This document shows, one piece after another, positions 8,036 through 16,329 of a stretch of DNA of 40,276 bases (its first letter is position 1; each line of letters opens with the position of its first letter). Source of the stretch: Galbitalea sp036266835. Lineage in GTDB: Bacteria > Actinomycetota > Actinomycetes > Actinomycetales > Microbacteriaceae. The notes beneath the pieces are model-generated. The model saw nothing but the letters and a program-made list of their open reading frames with translations. It did no database searches and was not told where the DNA came from. The stretch covers positions 1 through 40,276 of the forward strand of contig DATAXD010000054.1 of NCBI GenBank assembly GCA_036266835.1, written 5' to 3'. Both the position numbers and the translations under genes were made by a program.

Positions 8036-9285
8036 CAATGACAAACGGCATGGTTCTGGGCGCCACGTCCGCGGCGGCAGGCGGCGCCGAGCACGTGGAG
8101 ACTCCGGTGGCCTACGACGCCATCCTGCTGGCGAGCTTCGGCGGTCCGGAGGGCCAGGACGACGTCATCCCGTTCCTGCGCAACGTGACGCGCGGGCGAG
8201 GCATCCCGGACGAGCGTCTCGAGGAGGTCGCGCACCACTACCGGGCGTTCGGCGGGATCAGCCCGATCAACCAGCAGAACCGTGCGCTGAGGTCGGCACT
8301 GGAGGCGGAGCTCGCTCGGCGCGGAGTCGACCTGCCGGTCCTCTGGGGCAATCGCAACTGGGCCCCGTTCCTGGCCGACGCCGTGGCCGAGGCAAAACAG
8401 CGCGGGTTCGAGAAGCTGATTGCGATCGGCACCAGCGCGTACAGTTCGTATTCGAGTTGCCGGCAATACCGCGAGGACTATGCGCTGGCGCTCGAGCAAA
8501 CCGGGCTCCCTAACGAGATTCAGATCGACAAGGTCCGCCAGTTCTTCGATCATCCGGGGTTCGTGCAGCCGTTCATCGAAGGTGTGCACCAGGGTCTCTC
8601 GGATGCCACTGCCGCCGGCTTTACGCCCGCAGAAACCCGTGTCCTGTTCAGCACTCACAGCATTCCTGCGGCCGACGCGGACAAGAGCGGCCCCGCCGAA
8701 CTCAACTTCGGCGAAGGCGGTGCCTACGCCGCCCAACACCTAGCTGTCGCAGAAGTCATCATGGAGGCAGCCACAACGAAGCTGCGAGGCGTCGAGCGGA
8801 TCGACTTCTGCCGGGGTTCGGCGGGCATCCATGGGCGGGCGGAAGTCGATGCGCTCGACGCCGACCATACGCTGTACTGGGACCTCGTCTACCAGTCCCG
8901 CAGCGGCCCACCGACGCAGCCATGGCTCGGTCCCGACATCAACGACGCAATGCGCACGCTCGCCGCGGAGGGCGCGAAGGCGTTTGTCATCGTGCCGCTG
9001 GGATTCGTCAGCGACCACATGGAAGTGAAGTGGGATCTCGATACTGAGGCGATGGAAACGGCCGGTGAGCTCGGAGCATTTGCCGTTCGGGTGCCGACGC
9101 CGGGCATCCACCCGGCCTATGTCGCAGGTCTCGTTGACCTCGTGCTGGAGCGGGTCAACGGCACGCCGACCGCGGAGCGATCGGCGTTGACTGCGCTCGG
9201 TCCGTGGTACGACGTCTGCAGGGCCGGATGCTGCGAGAATGTCCGACTCGGATTCAGACCGGCGCTGGCAGGTGTTGCTCCCTGA
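8032..9285 (+). CDS. hemH: Ferrochelatase (coproporphyrin III type, CpfC)
   Basis: 417 residues. Inserts Fe(II) into coproporphyrin III. Visible: 'ILLASFGGPEGQDDVIPFLRNV', 'GTSAYSSYSSCRQYRED', the active-site His209 in 'LFSTHSIP', 'YQSRSGPPTQPWLGPDI' and 'FVSDHMEVKWDLDTEA'. Cys143 together with Cys396, Cys400 and Cys401 matches the four-cysteine set that binds a [2Fe-2S] cluster in actinobacterial ferrochelatases. Two oddities: about 25 N-terminal residues precede the conserved domain, and residues about 251-279 ('GVERIDFCRGSAGIHGR...') look like an insertion, with an extra cysteine, just before the SRSGPP motif. The GTG start overlaps the hemQ stop by 4 bp; an ATG 6 bp on is the alternative. 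Confidence 0.95.
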   Translation: MTMTNGMVLGATSAAAGGAEHVETPVAYDAILLASFGGPEGQDDVIPFLRNVTRGRGIPDERLEEVAHHYRAFGGISPINQQNRALRSALEAELARRGVDLPVLWGNRNWAPFLADAVAEAKQRGFEKLIAIGTSAYSSYSSCRQYREDYALALEQTGLPNEIQIDKVRQFFDHPGFVQPFIEGVHQGLSDATAAGFTPAETRVLFSTHSIPAADADKSGPAELNFGEGGAYAAQHLAVAEVIMEAATTKLRGVERIDFCRGSAGIHGRAEVDALDADHTLYWDLVYQSRSGPPTQPWLGPDINDAMRTLAAEGAKAFVIVPLGFVSDHMEVKWDLDTEAMETAGELGAFAVRVPTPGIHPAYVAGLVDLVLERVNGTPTAERSALTALGPWYDVCRAGCCENVRLGFRPALAGVAP

Positions 9286-10190
9286 TGAAAATTGGTACGC
9301 GGGGCAGCGCCCTCGCCCTCGCGCAGACCGGCACCATCGCGGCCGCGCTCGAAAAGCAGGGCGTGCTGGTCGAGCTCGTGACGATCACGACCGAGGGCGA
9401 CGCCTCGAAGGCATCGCTCGCGTCGCTCGGCGGCACCGGTGTGTTCGCGAGCGCCCTCCGCGATGCGCTGCTGGACGGACGATGCGACGCGGTCGTTCAC
9501 TCCCTCAAGGATCTCCCGACCGCATCCTTCCCAGGGTTGTCGATCGGCGCGATCCCGCGTCGCGAGGACGCCAGGGACGCGCTGTGCGCGCGCGACGGGC
9601 TGACGCTCGATTCCCTGCCAGAGGGAGCGACCGTCGGTACAGGCTCTCCACGTCGCCGAGCGCAGCTGCTGTCCCGCAGGGGCGACCTGATTGTTTCTGA
9701 CCTCCGCGGCAACGTTGATACCCGGCTTTCCAAGGTCGGGGGTGACCTCGATGCGGTGATCCTGGCGGCTGCCGGTCTCGCGAGACTGGGTCGGCTCGAA
9801 GCGGTGACAGAGTTCCTCGGAATCGATAGATGGCCAACCGCCCCTGGACAGGGAGCGCTCGCGATCGAGGTACGAGCAGGCGAAGAGAGGTCGGTTTCCG
9901 CGCTCGACCACAAGAGCACGCGCACGCTCGTTGACGCAGAGCGGATGGTGCTTGCGCTACTCGAGGCCGGCTGCGCGGCGCCGGTCGGCGCGAATGCGTT
10001 CATCGACGACGGCCTGCTGTTCCTGAGCGCTCGCGTGTATGCCCTTGATGGGACCGCGCGGCTCACGAGCTCGCACGCGCTCTATCTGGCGGATGTGAAG
10101 GATCCGGGCGCCGAACTGGCCGAGCGGGTCGCGCGCGAGTTGCTCGACGCGGGAGCGGCGACGCTTGCACCGCTGGGGGCCAGCCGATGA
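9285..10190 (+). CDS. hemC: Porphobilinogen deaminase (hydroxymethylbilane synthase)
   Basis: 301 residues. Polymerises four porphobilinogens to hydroxymethylbilane on a covalently bound dipyrromethane cofactor. Signatures: 'MKIGTRGSALALAQTG' at the start, 'SLKDLPT', 'GTGSPRRRAQLL', 'DLRGNVDTRLSKV', 'APGQGALAIEVR' and Cys230 in 'LLEAGCAAPVGANAF', the cofactor attachment site. The ATG overlaps the hemH stop by one base (TGATG), so reinitiation is likely. The upstream open frame to 9204 is inside hemH and is not used. Confidence 0.97.
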   Translation: MKIGTRGSALALAQTGTIAAALEKQGVLVELVTITTEGDASKASLASLGGTGVFASALRDALLDGRCDAVVHSLKDLPTASFPGLSIGAIPRREDARDALCARDGLTLDSLPEGATVGTGSPRRRAQLLSRRGDLIVSDLRGNVDTRLSKVGGDLDAVILAAAGLARLGRLEAVTEFLGIDRWPTAPGQGALAIEVRAGEERSVSALDHKSTRTLVDAERMVLALLEAGCAAPVGANAFIDDGLLFLSARVYALDGTARLTSSHALYLADVKDPGAELAERVARELLDAGAATLAPLGASR

Positions 10191-10963
10191 CCGGCGAGAA
10201 GCCGCTCGCCGGCTGGCGGGTGCTCGTTCCCCGCGGCGGCAAGTGGGGTGACGGCGTTTCCGCGACTCTGCGCAGCCACGGAGCGGTTCCCGTCATCGCC
10301 CCGCTGATCAACTTCGCGGCATCCGACGATGAGGAACGGCTCGCGGCAGCGTTGGCCGAATTACAGCAGGGCGCGTTCGACTGGATTGTGATCACCAGCG
10401 CGACCACCGTCGACGTGCTGATGAGCCAGAACGTCCGCATCCCGGAGTCCACCAAAATCGCGGCAGTCGGCGAAACCACGGGAGCGGCGCTCACCTTGGC
10501 TGGCTATCGCGTCGACTACGTTCCGGAATCCGACAATTCCGCCCGCGGACTGGTGAAGGAATGGCCACACGAGGATGTGGTCGGGCGTGTGCTCGTTCCG
10601 CAATCCGAGCTGGCTGAACCGACCCTCGTGACCGGCCTCATGGATCTCGGGCTGAAGGCGGAGTTCGTCTCGGCGTATCGCACTATTGGCGTGCCCGTGA
10701 CGGACCAGGTGCGTAAGGATGTCGCCGACGGGCGGATCTCCGCCATCCTCGTGAGCTCAGGCAGCGTCGCCCGGCAGATTGCGCAGCAACTCGCACCGCT
10801 CCCCGCAGCGACTATCGTCGCCTGCATCGGGCCGCGCACGGCGTACGACGCCCGCGCGGCCGGTCTGGCCGTGAATGTCATCGCCGAAACGCGTTCTGCG
10901 ACCTCGCTGGTCGAGTCTCTCGTCGAGGTCGCGTCGAATCCGGAAGGATCCAGAGATGTTTGA
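10187..10963 (+). CDS. hemD: Uroporphyrinogen III synthase
   Basis: 258 residues. Cyclises hydroxymethylbilane with inversion of ring D. The family is poorly conserved; support comes from 'GWRVLVPRGGKWGDGVSATLRSHG', 'FDWIVITSATTVDVL', 'KIAAVGETTGAALTLAGYRVDYVP', the second-domain 'ILVSSGSVARQIAQQL' and 'VACIGPRTAYDARAAGL', and from position between hemC and hemB. The start ATG overlaps the hemC stop (ATGA) and the end overlaps hemB by 8 bp. Confidence 0.93.
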   Translation: MTGEKPLAGWRVLVPRGGKWGDGVSATLRSHGAVPVIAPLINFAASDDEERLAAALAELQQGAFDWIVITSATTVDVLMSQNVRIPESTKIAAVGETTGAALTLAGYRVDYVPESDNSARGLVKEWPHEDVVGRVLVPQSELAEPTLVTGLMDLGLKAEFVSAYRTIGVPVTDQVRKDVADGRISAILVSSGSVARQIAQQLAPLPAATIVACIGPRTAYDARAAGLAVNVIAETRSATSLVESLVEVASNPEGSRDV

Positions 10964-11951
10964 CGCCGGTCCGATTCGCCCCCGGAGGCTGCGTGCGACG
11001 GCACCGCTGCGCAGGCTCGTGTCGGAGACCCGCTTGCACCCCGCCGAGCTCGTACTTCCGATGTTCGTGCGAGAGGGCGTCAGCGAGCCGGTCCCCATCG
11101 CGTCGATGCCGGGCGTTGTGCAGCACACGCTCGAGAGCCTGCCGCGCGCGCTTGAGGAGGCCGCGGCATCCGGGATCGGCGGGGTCATGCTGTTCGGTGT
11201 CCCTGCCCACAAGGATGCGCGCGGATCGGGCGCGGTCGATCCGAAAGGCATCCTCAATCTCGCCACCGAGGTCGCGGCGAAGGCGGTCGGTGACAGCCTC
11301 GTCGTGCAGACGGATCTCTGCCTCGACGAGTTCACCGATCACGGTCACTGTGGGGTTCTCGCGGCTGACGGCAGCGTCGACAACGACGCGACTCTCGAGG
11401 TCTACCGCGAGATGGCTCTCGCGCAGGCCACGGCGGGATCGCAGCTGCTGGGCCTGTCGGGAATGATGGACGGCCAGGTCGCGGCGGTGCGGGCGGCGTT
11501 GGATGACGCCGGTTACTCCGGCCTTCCGATCCTCGCCTACTCGGCGAAGTACGCCTCGGCGTTCTACGGACCGTTCCGCGAGGCAGTGCAGTCGTCTCTC
11601 GTCGGGAACCGGCGCACGTACCAGCTCGATCCCGCGAACGCTCGCGAGGGACTGCGCGAAATCGAGCTGGACATCGCGGAGGGCGCAGACATTGTCATGG
11701 TGAAGCCGGCGATGGGTTACCTCGATGTGCTGAACGAAGCCGCGGTTATCTCTTCGGTCCCCGTGTGGGCATACCAGGTCAGCGGTGAGTACTCGATGAT
11801 CGAGGCGGCCGCTGCGAACGGGTGGATCGATCGCGACCGCACAATCTATGAGACCGTCCTGGGCATCCGCCGCGCCGGTGCGGATGCCGTGCTCACCTAT
11901 TTTGCGGTCGAGCTGGCGCGACGCCTCTCCGCGGGCAACCCTGGGGAATGA
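10956..11951 (+). CDS. hemB: Delta-aminolevulinic acid dehydratase (porphobilinogen synthase)
   Basis: 331 residues. Condenses two 5-aminolevulinates to porphobilinogen. Schiff-base lysines are Lys198 ('AYSAKYASAFYGPFREA') and Lys250 ('MVKPAMGYLD'). The metal loop reads 'TDLCLDEFTDHGHCG': Cys122, Asp124, Cys132. The three-cysteine zinc site of the E. coli or mammalian type has its middle cysteine replaced by Asp, so a different active-site metal dependence is expected. The ATG at 10956 gives the canonical N-terminus 'RPRRLRATAPLRRLVSET'; AAGGATCC precedes it. Separated from hemL by 10 bp. Confidence 0.97.
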   Translation: MFDAGPIRPRRLRATAPLRRLVSETRLHPAELVLPMFVREGVSEPVPIASMPGVVQHTLESLPRALEEAAASGIGGVMLFGVPAHKDARGSGAVDPKGILNLATEVAAKAVGDSLVVQTDLCLDEFTDHGHCGVLAADGSVDNDATLEVYREMALAQATAGSQLLGLSGMMDGQVAAVRAALDDAGYSGLPILAYSAKYASAFYGPFREAVQSSLVGNRRTYQLDPANAREGLREIELDIAEGADIVMVKPAMGYLDVLNEAAVISSVPVWAYQVSGEYSMIEAAAANGWIDRDRTIYETVLGIRRAGADAVLTYFAVELARRLSAGNPGE

Positions 11952-11961
11952 AGTACTGCGC

Positions 11962-13314
11962 ATGAACGGAAACGACCGTCAGTTCGCCCGCGCGCAGCAG
12001 TCCATCCCGGGCGGCGTGAACTCGCCCGTGCGCGCGTATCGGTCGGTCGGCGGGACCCCGCGATTCCTGACATCCGCGCGTGGTGCGTATGTCACGGATG
12101 TCGACGGCGTCGAGTACGTCGACCTGGTCGCTTCGTGGGGGCCCGCGATTCTCGGCCATGCGCATCCGGAGGTCGTCGCCGCGGTGCAGGCCGCGGCCGC
12201 GCGCGGACTGTCCTTCGGGGCGTCGACGCCGGGCGAGACCGAGCTCGCCGAACTTGTCCGGGGGCGCGTCACGAACCCTGCACGTCGTGACGATGAACCG
12301 ACGCAGGCACCCATCGAAAAGATCCGCCTGGTCTCGACCGGAACCGAAGCGACGATGACGGCCATCCGGCTTGCCAGGGGGTTTACCGGCCGCGATCTCT
12401 TCGTCAAATTCGGGGGCCACTATCACGGCCACTCCGACGGCCTGCTTGCCGAAGCCGGTTCGGGTGTGGCCACACTTGCGATGCCCGGCTCGGCCGGAGT
12501 GACTGCGGCCACCGCCGGTGAGACGATCGTGATCCCCTACAACGACCTCGATGCGGTGCGCGAGGTATTCGCCCGGCACCCGGACCGGATCGCCGCGGTT
12601 ATCGTCGAAGCGGCTGCAGCCAACATGGGCGTCGTCGCGCCGGATCGCGGCTTCAACCGCGAACTGGCCGCGATCGCACATCGCGATGGTGCGCTGCTGG
12701 TCCTCGACGAAGTGCTCACTGGATTCCGCGTCGGAGCGGCGGGATGGTGGGGTCTTGAAGCAGCGCGCGTTGTGCCTGATGGTGCGGGGTGGGTACCTGA
12801 CCTGGTCACCTTCGGCAAGGTGATCGGCGGCGGAATGCCACTGGCAGCCCTCGGCGGGCGCGCGGAGGTCATGGACCACCTTGCTCCCCTGGGTCCCGTG
12901 TACCAGGCCGGAACGCTCAGCGGCAACCCGGTCGCGGTGGCGGCGGGCGTTGCGACACTCCGCCTCGCCGACTCCGGCGTCTACGCACGATTGGATGCCG
13001 CGGCCGACTCGATCTCGACCGGGGTTTCTGCCGCGCTCGCAGCCGAAGGAGTCGAGCACGTGGTGCAGCGCGCCGGCAACCTCTTCTCGTTCGCCTTTGC
13101 GGCATCAGCACCGCGCGACTATGAGCAGGTGAAGGCGCAGCAGGCGTTCCGCTATGCGCCGTTCTTCCATGCGATGCTCGATGCGCGAGTCTCATTGCCG
13201 CCTTCGGTATTCGAGGCCTGGTTCGTCACCGCCGCGCATGACGACACGGCGATCGATCGCATCCTTGCCGCAGCCCCGGCAGCGGCGAAGGCGGCGGCCG
13301 CCGCCAAGCCCTAG
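11962..13314 (+). CDS. hemL: Glutamate-1-semialdehyde 2,1-aminomutase
   Basis: 450 residues, PLP enzyme. Converts glutamate-1-semialdehyde, the HemA product, into 5-aminolevulinate. Signatures: 'AQQSIPGGVNSPVRAY', 'VSTGTEATMTAIRLARGFTG', 'KFGGHYHGHSDGLL', 'LLVLDEVLTGFRVG' and the PLP lysine Lys286 in 'VTFGKVIGGGMPLAALGG'. The ATG at 11962 gives the family's N-terminus. It is the last gene of the rightward heme series. Its TAG overlaps the TAG of the convergent GH5 gene in a CTAG tetranucleotide, leaving no room for a terminator between them. Confidence 0.97.
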   Translation: MNGNDRQFARAQQSIPGGVNSPVRAYRSVGGTPRFLTSARGAYVTDVDGVEYVDLVASWGPAILGHAHPEVVAAVQAAAARGLSFGASTPGETELAELVRGRVTNPARRDDEPTQAPIEKIRLVSTGTEATMTAIRLARGFTGRDLFVKFGGHYHGHSDGLLAEAGSGVATLAMPGSAGVTAATAGETIVIPYNDLDAVREVFARHPDRIAAVIVEAAAANMGVVAPDRGFNRELAAIAHRDGALLVLDEVLTGFRVGAAGWWGLEAARVVPDGAGWVPDLVTFGKVIGGGMPLAALGGRAEVMDHLAPLGPVYQAGTLSGNPVAVAAGVATLRLADSGVYARLDAAADSISTGVSAALAAEGVEHVVQRAGNLFSFAFAASAPRDYEQVKAQQAFRYAPFFHAMLDARVSLPPSVFEAWFVTAAHDDTAIDRILAAAPAAAKAAAAAKP

Positions 13315-14624
13315 CGCCCGAGGACGTGCAGGTAGCGGTCTTCGAGCAGGATCGCCGCATCCAGAACGGTCGGCGGCTCGACTTCCGCCGTGTAGCCTCT
13401 GGCGCTCGAGACCACGCCCGTGACCGTCACCGGAAGCGGGCCACCCGTGTAGGTGCGTTCGGTAATGGGCACCGGAGCCAGCGCCGCGAGATGCGCCTTG
13501 TACGCTGTTCCCTCCGGGGCCTTCGGTGTGAAGTTCGATCCGGTGTAGAGCGCGTACAAGGCGGCGTCGCCACTGAGGTCGCTGGCGTCCCACCACGCCC
13601 ACGGCAGGTATCCGATGCCGTTGGCGTCTGCCCAGTTCATGTACTTGATGAGATACGCACTCGACCCGTCCGTCTCCCCGAACTCGCCGGTAAGGATCGG
13701 TACGGATGCTGCGACTGCGGATGTGGCTGCCGTCCAGCACGCCTGGAGCGTCGGCAGATCGCACGACAACTGACCCGGATAGTTGTGCCAGGACGCGATG
13801 AGCTGCGAGTCGTCCGGTTTGTGGGCCAGCCAGCCGGACAGGTCGTTGCTGTAGTTAAGGCCGCCGAGCATGATCGGCTGGGTCGCCCCTGCGTCCCGAA
13901 CAGCGGCGACCATCGCCGACATCCCGACCACCGTGTAGGTGCCGGCACCGGCACCGGTGATGGCCTGTTGGTTCTCGTCGACGAAGGGCGCCTGGCATCC
14001 GCCGTTCTCCCAACAGTCCCAGGTGAGCTGAAACGAATATGACTCGGTCGCATCGTCCCAGATCGAATAGGGCTCGTTGAACAGGTCGAAGATGACCGAA
14101 GGGTTGGTGGCATAGGCGGTCGCGACGCTGCTCCAGAACGAGGCCGACTGCGCATCCGCCATGGGATATTGGCCGAGGGCATGCTGGCCGACCGGGGCGG
14201 TCCAGTGCAGGTCCAGGATCACGACGATCCCGTGGGCGTTGAGGATGTTTACCCACGCGTGCACGGCGGCCTGGTAGCCGGACGCGGTGCCGTAGTCCGC
14301 AGCATCCGATCCGAGCCAGCAGTCCTCGTTGAGCGGGACTCGAACGATGTCGATGCCCCAGGACACCATGGCTGCCGCGGCGGCGTTCGTATCGTCATCC
14401 TGCGAGTAGCCCCAGCCCTCGCTGCAGGCGTACTCGAAGCTCGGCCAATTTGCGCCGTGCGGCACGAAGGTCGAGTTTGTCCGCGAATCCACGATCCGGT
14501 TCCCCACCACGATCGGCGTTGGCGCGTTCGGGGCTGTTGCCCGCGCGGTCGACGCGCTTACCTGGCCGAGGCCGAGGACTACGACGATGAGGGCCAGCAC
14601 GAGCAGTGCAGCACGTACTCGCAC
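13311..14624 (-). CDS. Secreted GH5 family glycoside hydrolase (cellulase-like)
   Basis: 437 residues. A Sec signal peptide occupies about 1-24 (RVRA, hydrophobic core, 'VSAST'). The GH5 TIM barrel is clear: 'PHGANWPSFEY', 'GIDIVRVPLNEDCWL', 'GIVVILDLHWTAP', the acid/base Glu184 in 'IFDLFNEPYSIWDD' and the nucleophile Glu314 in 'PILTGEFGETDG'. It probably hydrolyses beta-1,4-glucan or a related plant polysaccharide outside the cell; no carbohydrate-binding module is evident, but the last about 70 residues form a small extra beta domain. GTG start with an unusual GGTGATC ribosome-binding site. TAAAGT at 14655-14650 is a likely -10, giving a leader of about 20 nt. Confidence 0.9.
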   Translation of the reverse strand: MRVRAALLVLALIVVVLGLGQVSASTARATAPNAPTPIVVGNRIVDSRTNSTFVPHGANWPSFEYACSEGWGYSQDDDTNAAAAAMVSWGIDIVRVPLNEDCWLGSDAADYGTASGYQAAVHAWVNILNAHGIVVILDLHWTAPVGQHALGQYPMADAQSASFWSSVATAYATNPSVIFDLFNEPYSIWDDATESYSFQLTWDCWENGGCQAPFVDENQQAITGAGAGTYTVVGMSAMVAAVRDAGATQPIMLGGLNYSNDLSGWLAHKPDDSQLIASWHNYPGQLSCDLPTLQACWTAATSAVAASVPILTGEFGETDGSSAYLIKYMNWADANGIGYLPWAWWDASDLSGDAALYALYTGSNFTPKAPEGTAYKAHLAALAPVPITERTYTGGPLPVTVTGVVSSARGYTAEVEPPTVLDAAILLEDRYLHVLGR

Positions 14625-14628
14625 GTGA

Positions 14629-14635
14629 TCACCCC
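14629..14635 (-). promoter_or_regulatory. Extended ribosome-binding site GGTGATC of the GH5 gene
   Basis: GGTGATC on the minus strand lies 2 nt before the GTG at 14624 and complements the 5' part of the anti-Shine-Dalgarno (GATCACC) rather than the usual CCTCC core. The same word sits in the same position before the GH114-like gene. Confidence 0.4.
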
Positions 14636-14652
14636 CGAGGTCGAGGGTGACT

Positions 14653-15075
14653 TTACGCCGAATGAGCAGCGATTGTTACTCCCAAAATGCCCAGTGAGAT
14701 GACCGCGAGCAGGGGGAAGAGTCCCTGTGTCGCGGCGGCTCGGAGCATCCGTCGGTTCGAAATCACCAGCACGAGCGCCGCCGCCAGCATGCTTGCACAG
14801 CAGAACAGGATCAGCAGGACGCCGGCCGGATGGAGGCCCGGATGCGGCAACAGGAAGAAGCCGATGAACACGCCAATTGCCAGGAACAGGTTGTAGAAGC
14901 CCTGGTTGAGAGCCATCGGACGGATCGTCTCGGCATCCGCCTGAGACTTCAGGCCGAATCGCTTCCAGATCGAAGGGCGCGTCCAGAGCACACTCTCCAT
15001 AATGAAGATGTAGACGTGAAGCAGCGCGGCCAGCGCGGCGAAGACGATCCCGATGACGAGCAACACGAGGTTCAT
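14653..15075 (-). CDS. DUF1304 family integral membrane protein
   Basis: 140 residues. Four transmembrane helices (about 4-26, 60-78, 83-104, 117-137) with the conserved 'HVYIFIMESVLWTRPSIWKRFGL' and 'NQGFYNLFLAIG' of DUF1304. The function of the family is not known. It is divergent from the FAD monooxygenase with 18 bp between start codons; DUF1304 genes often neighbour such oxidoreductases, but no link is established. No Shine-Dalgarno is seen; a weak AACACT hexamer lies 6 nt before the ATG. Its stop region carries the possible -10 of the GH5 gene. Confidence 0.9.
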   Translation of the reverse strand: MNLVLLVIGIVFAALAALLHVYIFIMESVLWTRPSIWKRFGLKSQADAETIRPMALNQGFYNLFLAIGVFIGFFLLPHPGLHPAGVLLILFCCASMLAAALVLVISNRRMLRAAATQGLFPLLAVISLGILGVTIAAHSA

Positions 15076-15080
15076 GGGGT

Positions 15081-15086
15081 TAGTGT
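15081..15086 (+). promoter_or_regulatory. Leaderless -10 element (TAGTGT) of the FAD monooxygenase
   Basis: TAGTGT lies 7 nt before the ATG at 15094; the same hexamer at the same distance precedes putA. Confidence 0.5.
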
Positions 15087-15093
15087 TTCACGG

Positions 15094-16329
15094 ATGGCAT
15101 CCCAGAGGCTCTCGACACAGTGTTGCATCGCTGGCGGTGGACCGGCGGGAATGATGCTTGGCCTGCTGCTCGCGCGTGCCGGAGTGGATGTCGTCGTACT
15201 CGAAAAGCACGCGGACTTTTTTCGCGACTTCCGCGGCGACACCATCCATCCGTCGACACTCGACCTCATTGATCAGCTCGGCCTTCGCGAAGAATTCGAC
15301 AAAATTCCGCACGACTCGGTGCAGCGACTCGACATGGTCCTCAACGGCACTCGCGTCACGGCCGTGAACTTCGGGCTGCTCGGGCGGGGCAATCACGAAC
15401 TCGCCTTTATGCCGCAGTGGGACTTTCTGACGATGCTCAGCGAGGCGGCGTCCAGGTTGTCGAATTTTCGCCTACTCATGAACGTGGACGCGACCGGCCT
15501 CATCCGCGACGGCGATCGCGTCACCGGTGTGACCGCGATCACGAAGAGCGGGCCGCTCGAAATCATCGCCGACCTTAGCGTCGCCGCCGATGGGCGCAAT
15601 TCGACCCTCCGCGTCGCATCCGGCCTCGCCGTGACTGAATTCGGCGTGCCCCTGGATGTGCTCTGGCTGCGGCTGCCGCGTCCCGACGTGAACCCGCCGG
15701 ACACCCTCGGCTACATCACGCCGGAAACGATGTTTGTCACCATTCCGCGCACGGACTACTACCAGGTCGGCATCGTCATCTCGAAGGGCGCGTTCGACGC
15801 CGTGCGGGCTCGCGGCCTGCCCGACTTCCGCCGCTCCATCGCGAGCTGGGTTCCGTTCCTGGAGCCGGTAGTCGGTTCGCTGAAATCCTGGGACGACGTA
15901 AAACTGCTTTCGGTCCAGATCGACCGCCTGGCCCAGTGGCACCTGCCCGGGTTCCTGTGTATCGGTGATGCGGCTCACGCGATGTCGCCCGCCTTTGGGG
16001 TGGGCATCAACTACGCAATCCAGGATGCGGTGGCTGCCGCTAACCTCCTGGCAGCTCCACTCCGAACCGGCCACGTCAGTGAAGCGGATCTGGCGCGGGT
16101 TCAGAAGCGTCGCGCCGTCCCCGTGCGGCGGATGCAGTCCCTTCAGCTGAGAATGCACAATGCGATCGGAAAGCCAGGGGGCGCCGCGATCCTGCCATAC
16201 CCGTTGCCGCGACCGCTGCGGGCGTTCCTCACGATCGCGATCCCACCGTTTCGGCTCGTGACGGCGCGGCTCATCGGCCGCGGATTCCGACCCGAGAAAA
16301 TACGCCGTGAGTTGCTGACGCCGAGTTAA
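15094..16329 (+). CDS. FAD-dependent monooxygenase (PHBH/UbiH fold)
   Basis: 411 residues. N-terminal Rossmann motif 'CIAGGGPAGMMLGLLLARAG' with 'VVVLEKH', the Arg-containing 'FFRDFRGDTIHPSTLDLIDQLG', the central 'SVAADGRNSTLRVASGL' (DG motif) and the C-terminal FAD motif 'FLCIGDAAHAMSPAFGVGINYAIQDA' mark a group A flavin monooxygenase-like protein. These hydroxylate aromatic or quinone-like substrates with NAD(P)H and O2; the substrate is unknown. The ATG at 15094 starts just before the Rossmann fold; the longer frame back to 14830 overlaps DUF1304 antisense and is rejected. The stop overlaps the convergent acuI-like stop. Confidence 0.9.
   Translation: MASQRLSTQCCIAGGGPAGMMLGLLLARAGVDVVVLEKHADFFRDFRGDTIHPSTLDLIDQLGLREEFDKIPHDSVQRLDMVLNGTRVTAVNFGLLGRGNHELAFMPQWDFLTMLSEAASRLSNFRLLMNVDATGLIRDGDRVTGVTAITKSGPLEIIADLSVAADGRNSTLRVASGLAVTEFGVPLDVLWLRLPRPDVNPPDTLGYITPETMFVTIPRTDYYQVGIVISKGAFDAVRARGLPDFRRSIASWVPFLEPVVGSLKSWDDVKLLSVQIDRLAQWHLPGFLCIGDAAHAMSPAFGVGINYAIQDAVAAANLLAAPLRTGHVSEADLARVQKRRAVPVRRMQSLQLRMHNAIGKPGGAAILPYPLPRPLRAFLTIAIPPFRLVTARLIGRGFRPEKIRRELLTPS

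Noticed and set aside
9858..9871. CebR-like word (GGGAGCGCTCGCG) in hemC
   Set aside because: Only a partial match and inside coding sequence with no promoter; a similar GAGCGCTC near 22085 is also coding.
11893..13059. 388-codon open frame antisense to hemL
   Set aside because: Long only because high GC suppresses stops; hemL is fully supported by motifs.
14830..15093. N-terminal extension of the FAD monooxygenase
   Set aside because: It lies antisense in the DUF1304 gene, is charged low-complexity sequence, and the flavin fold begins right after the ATG at 15094.
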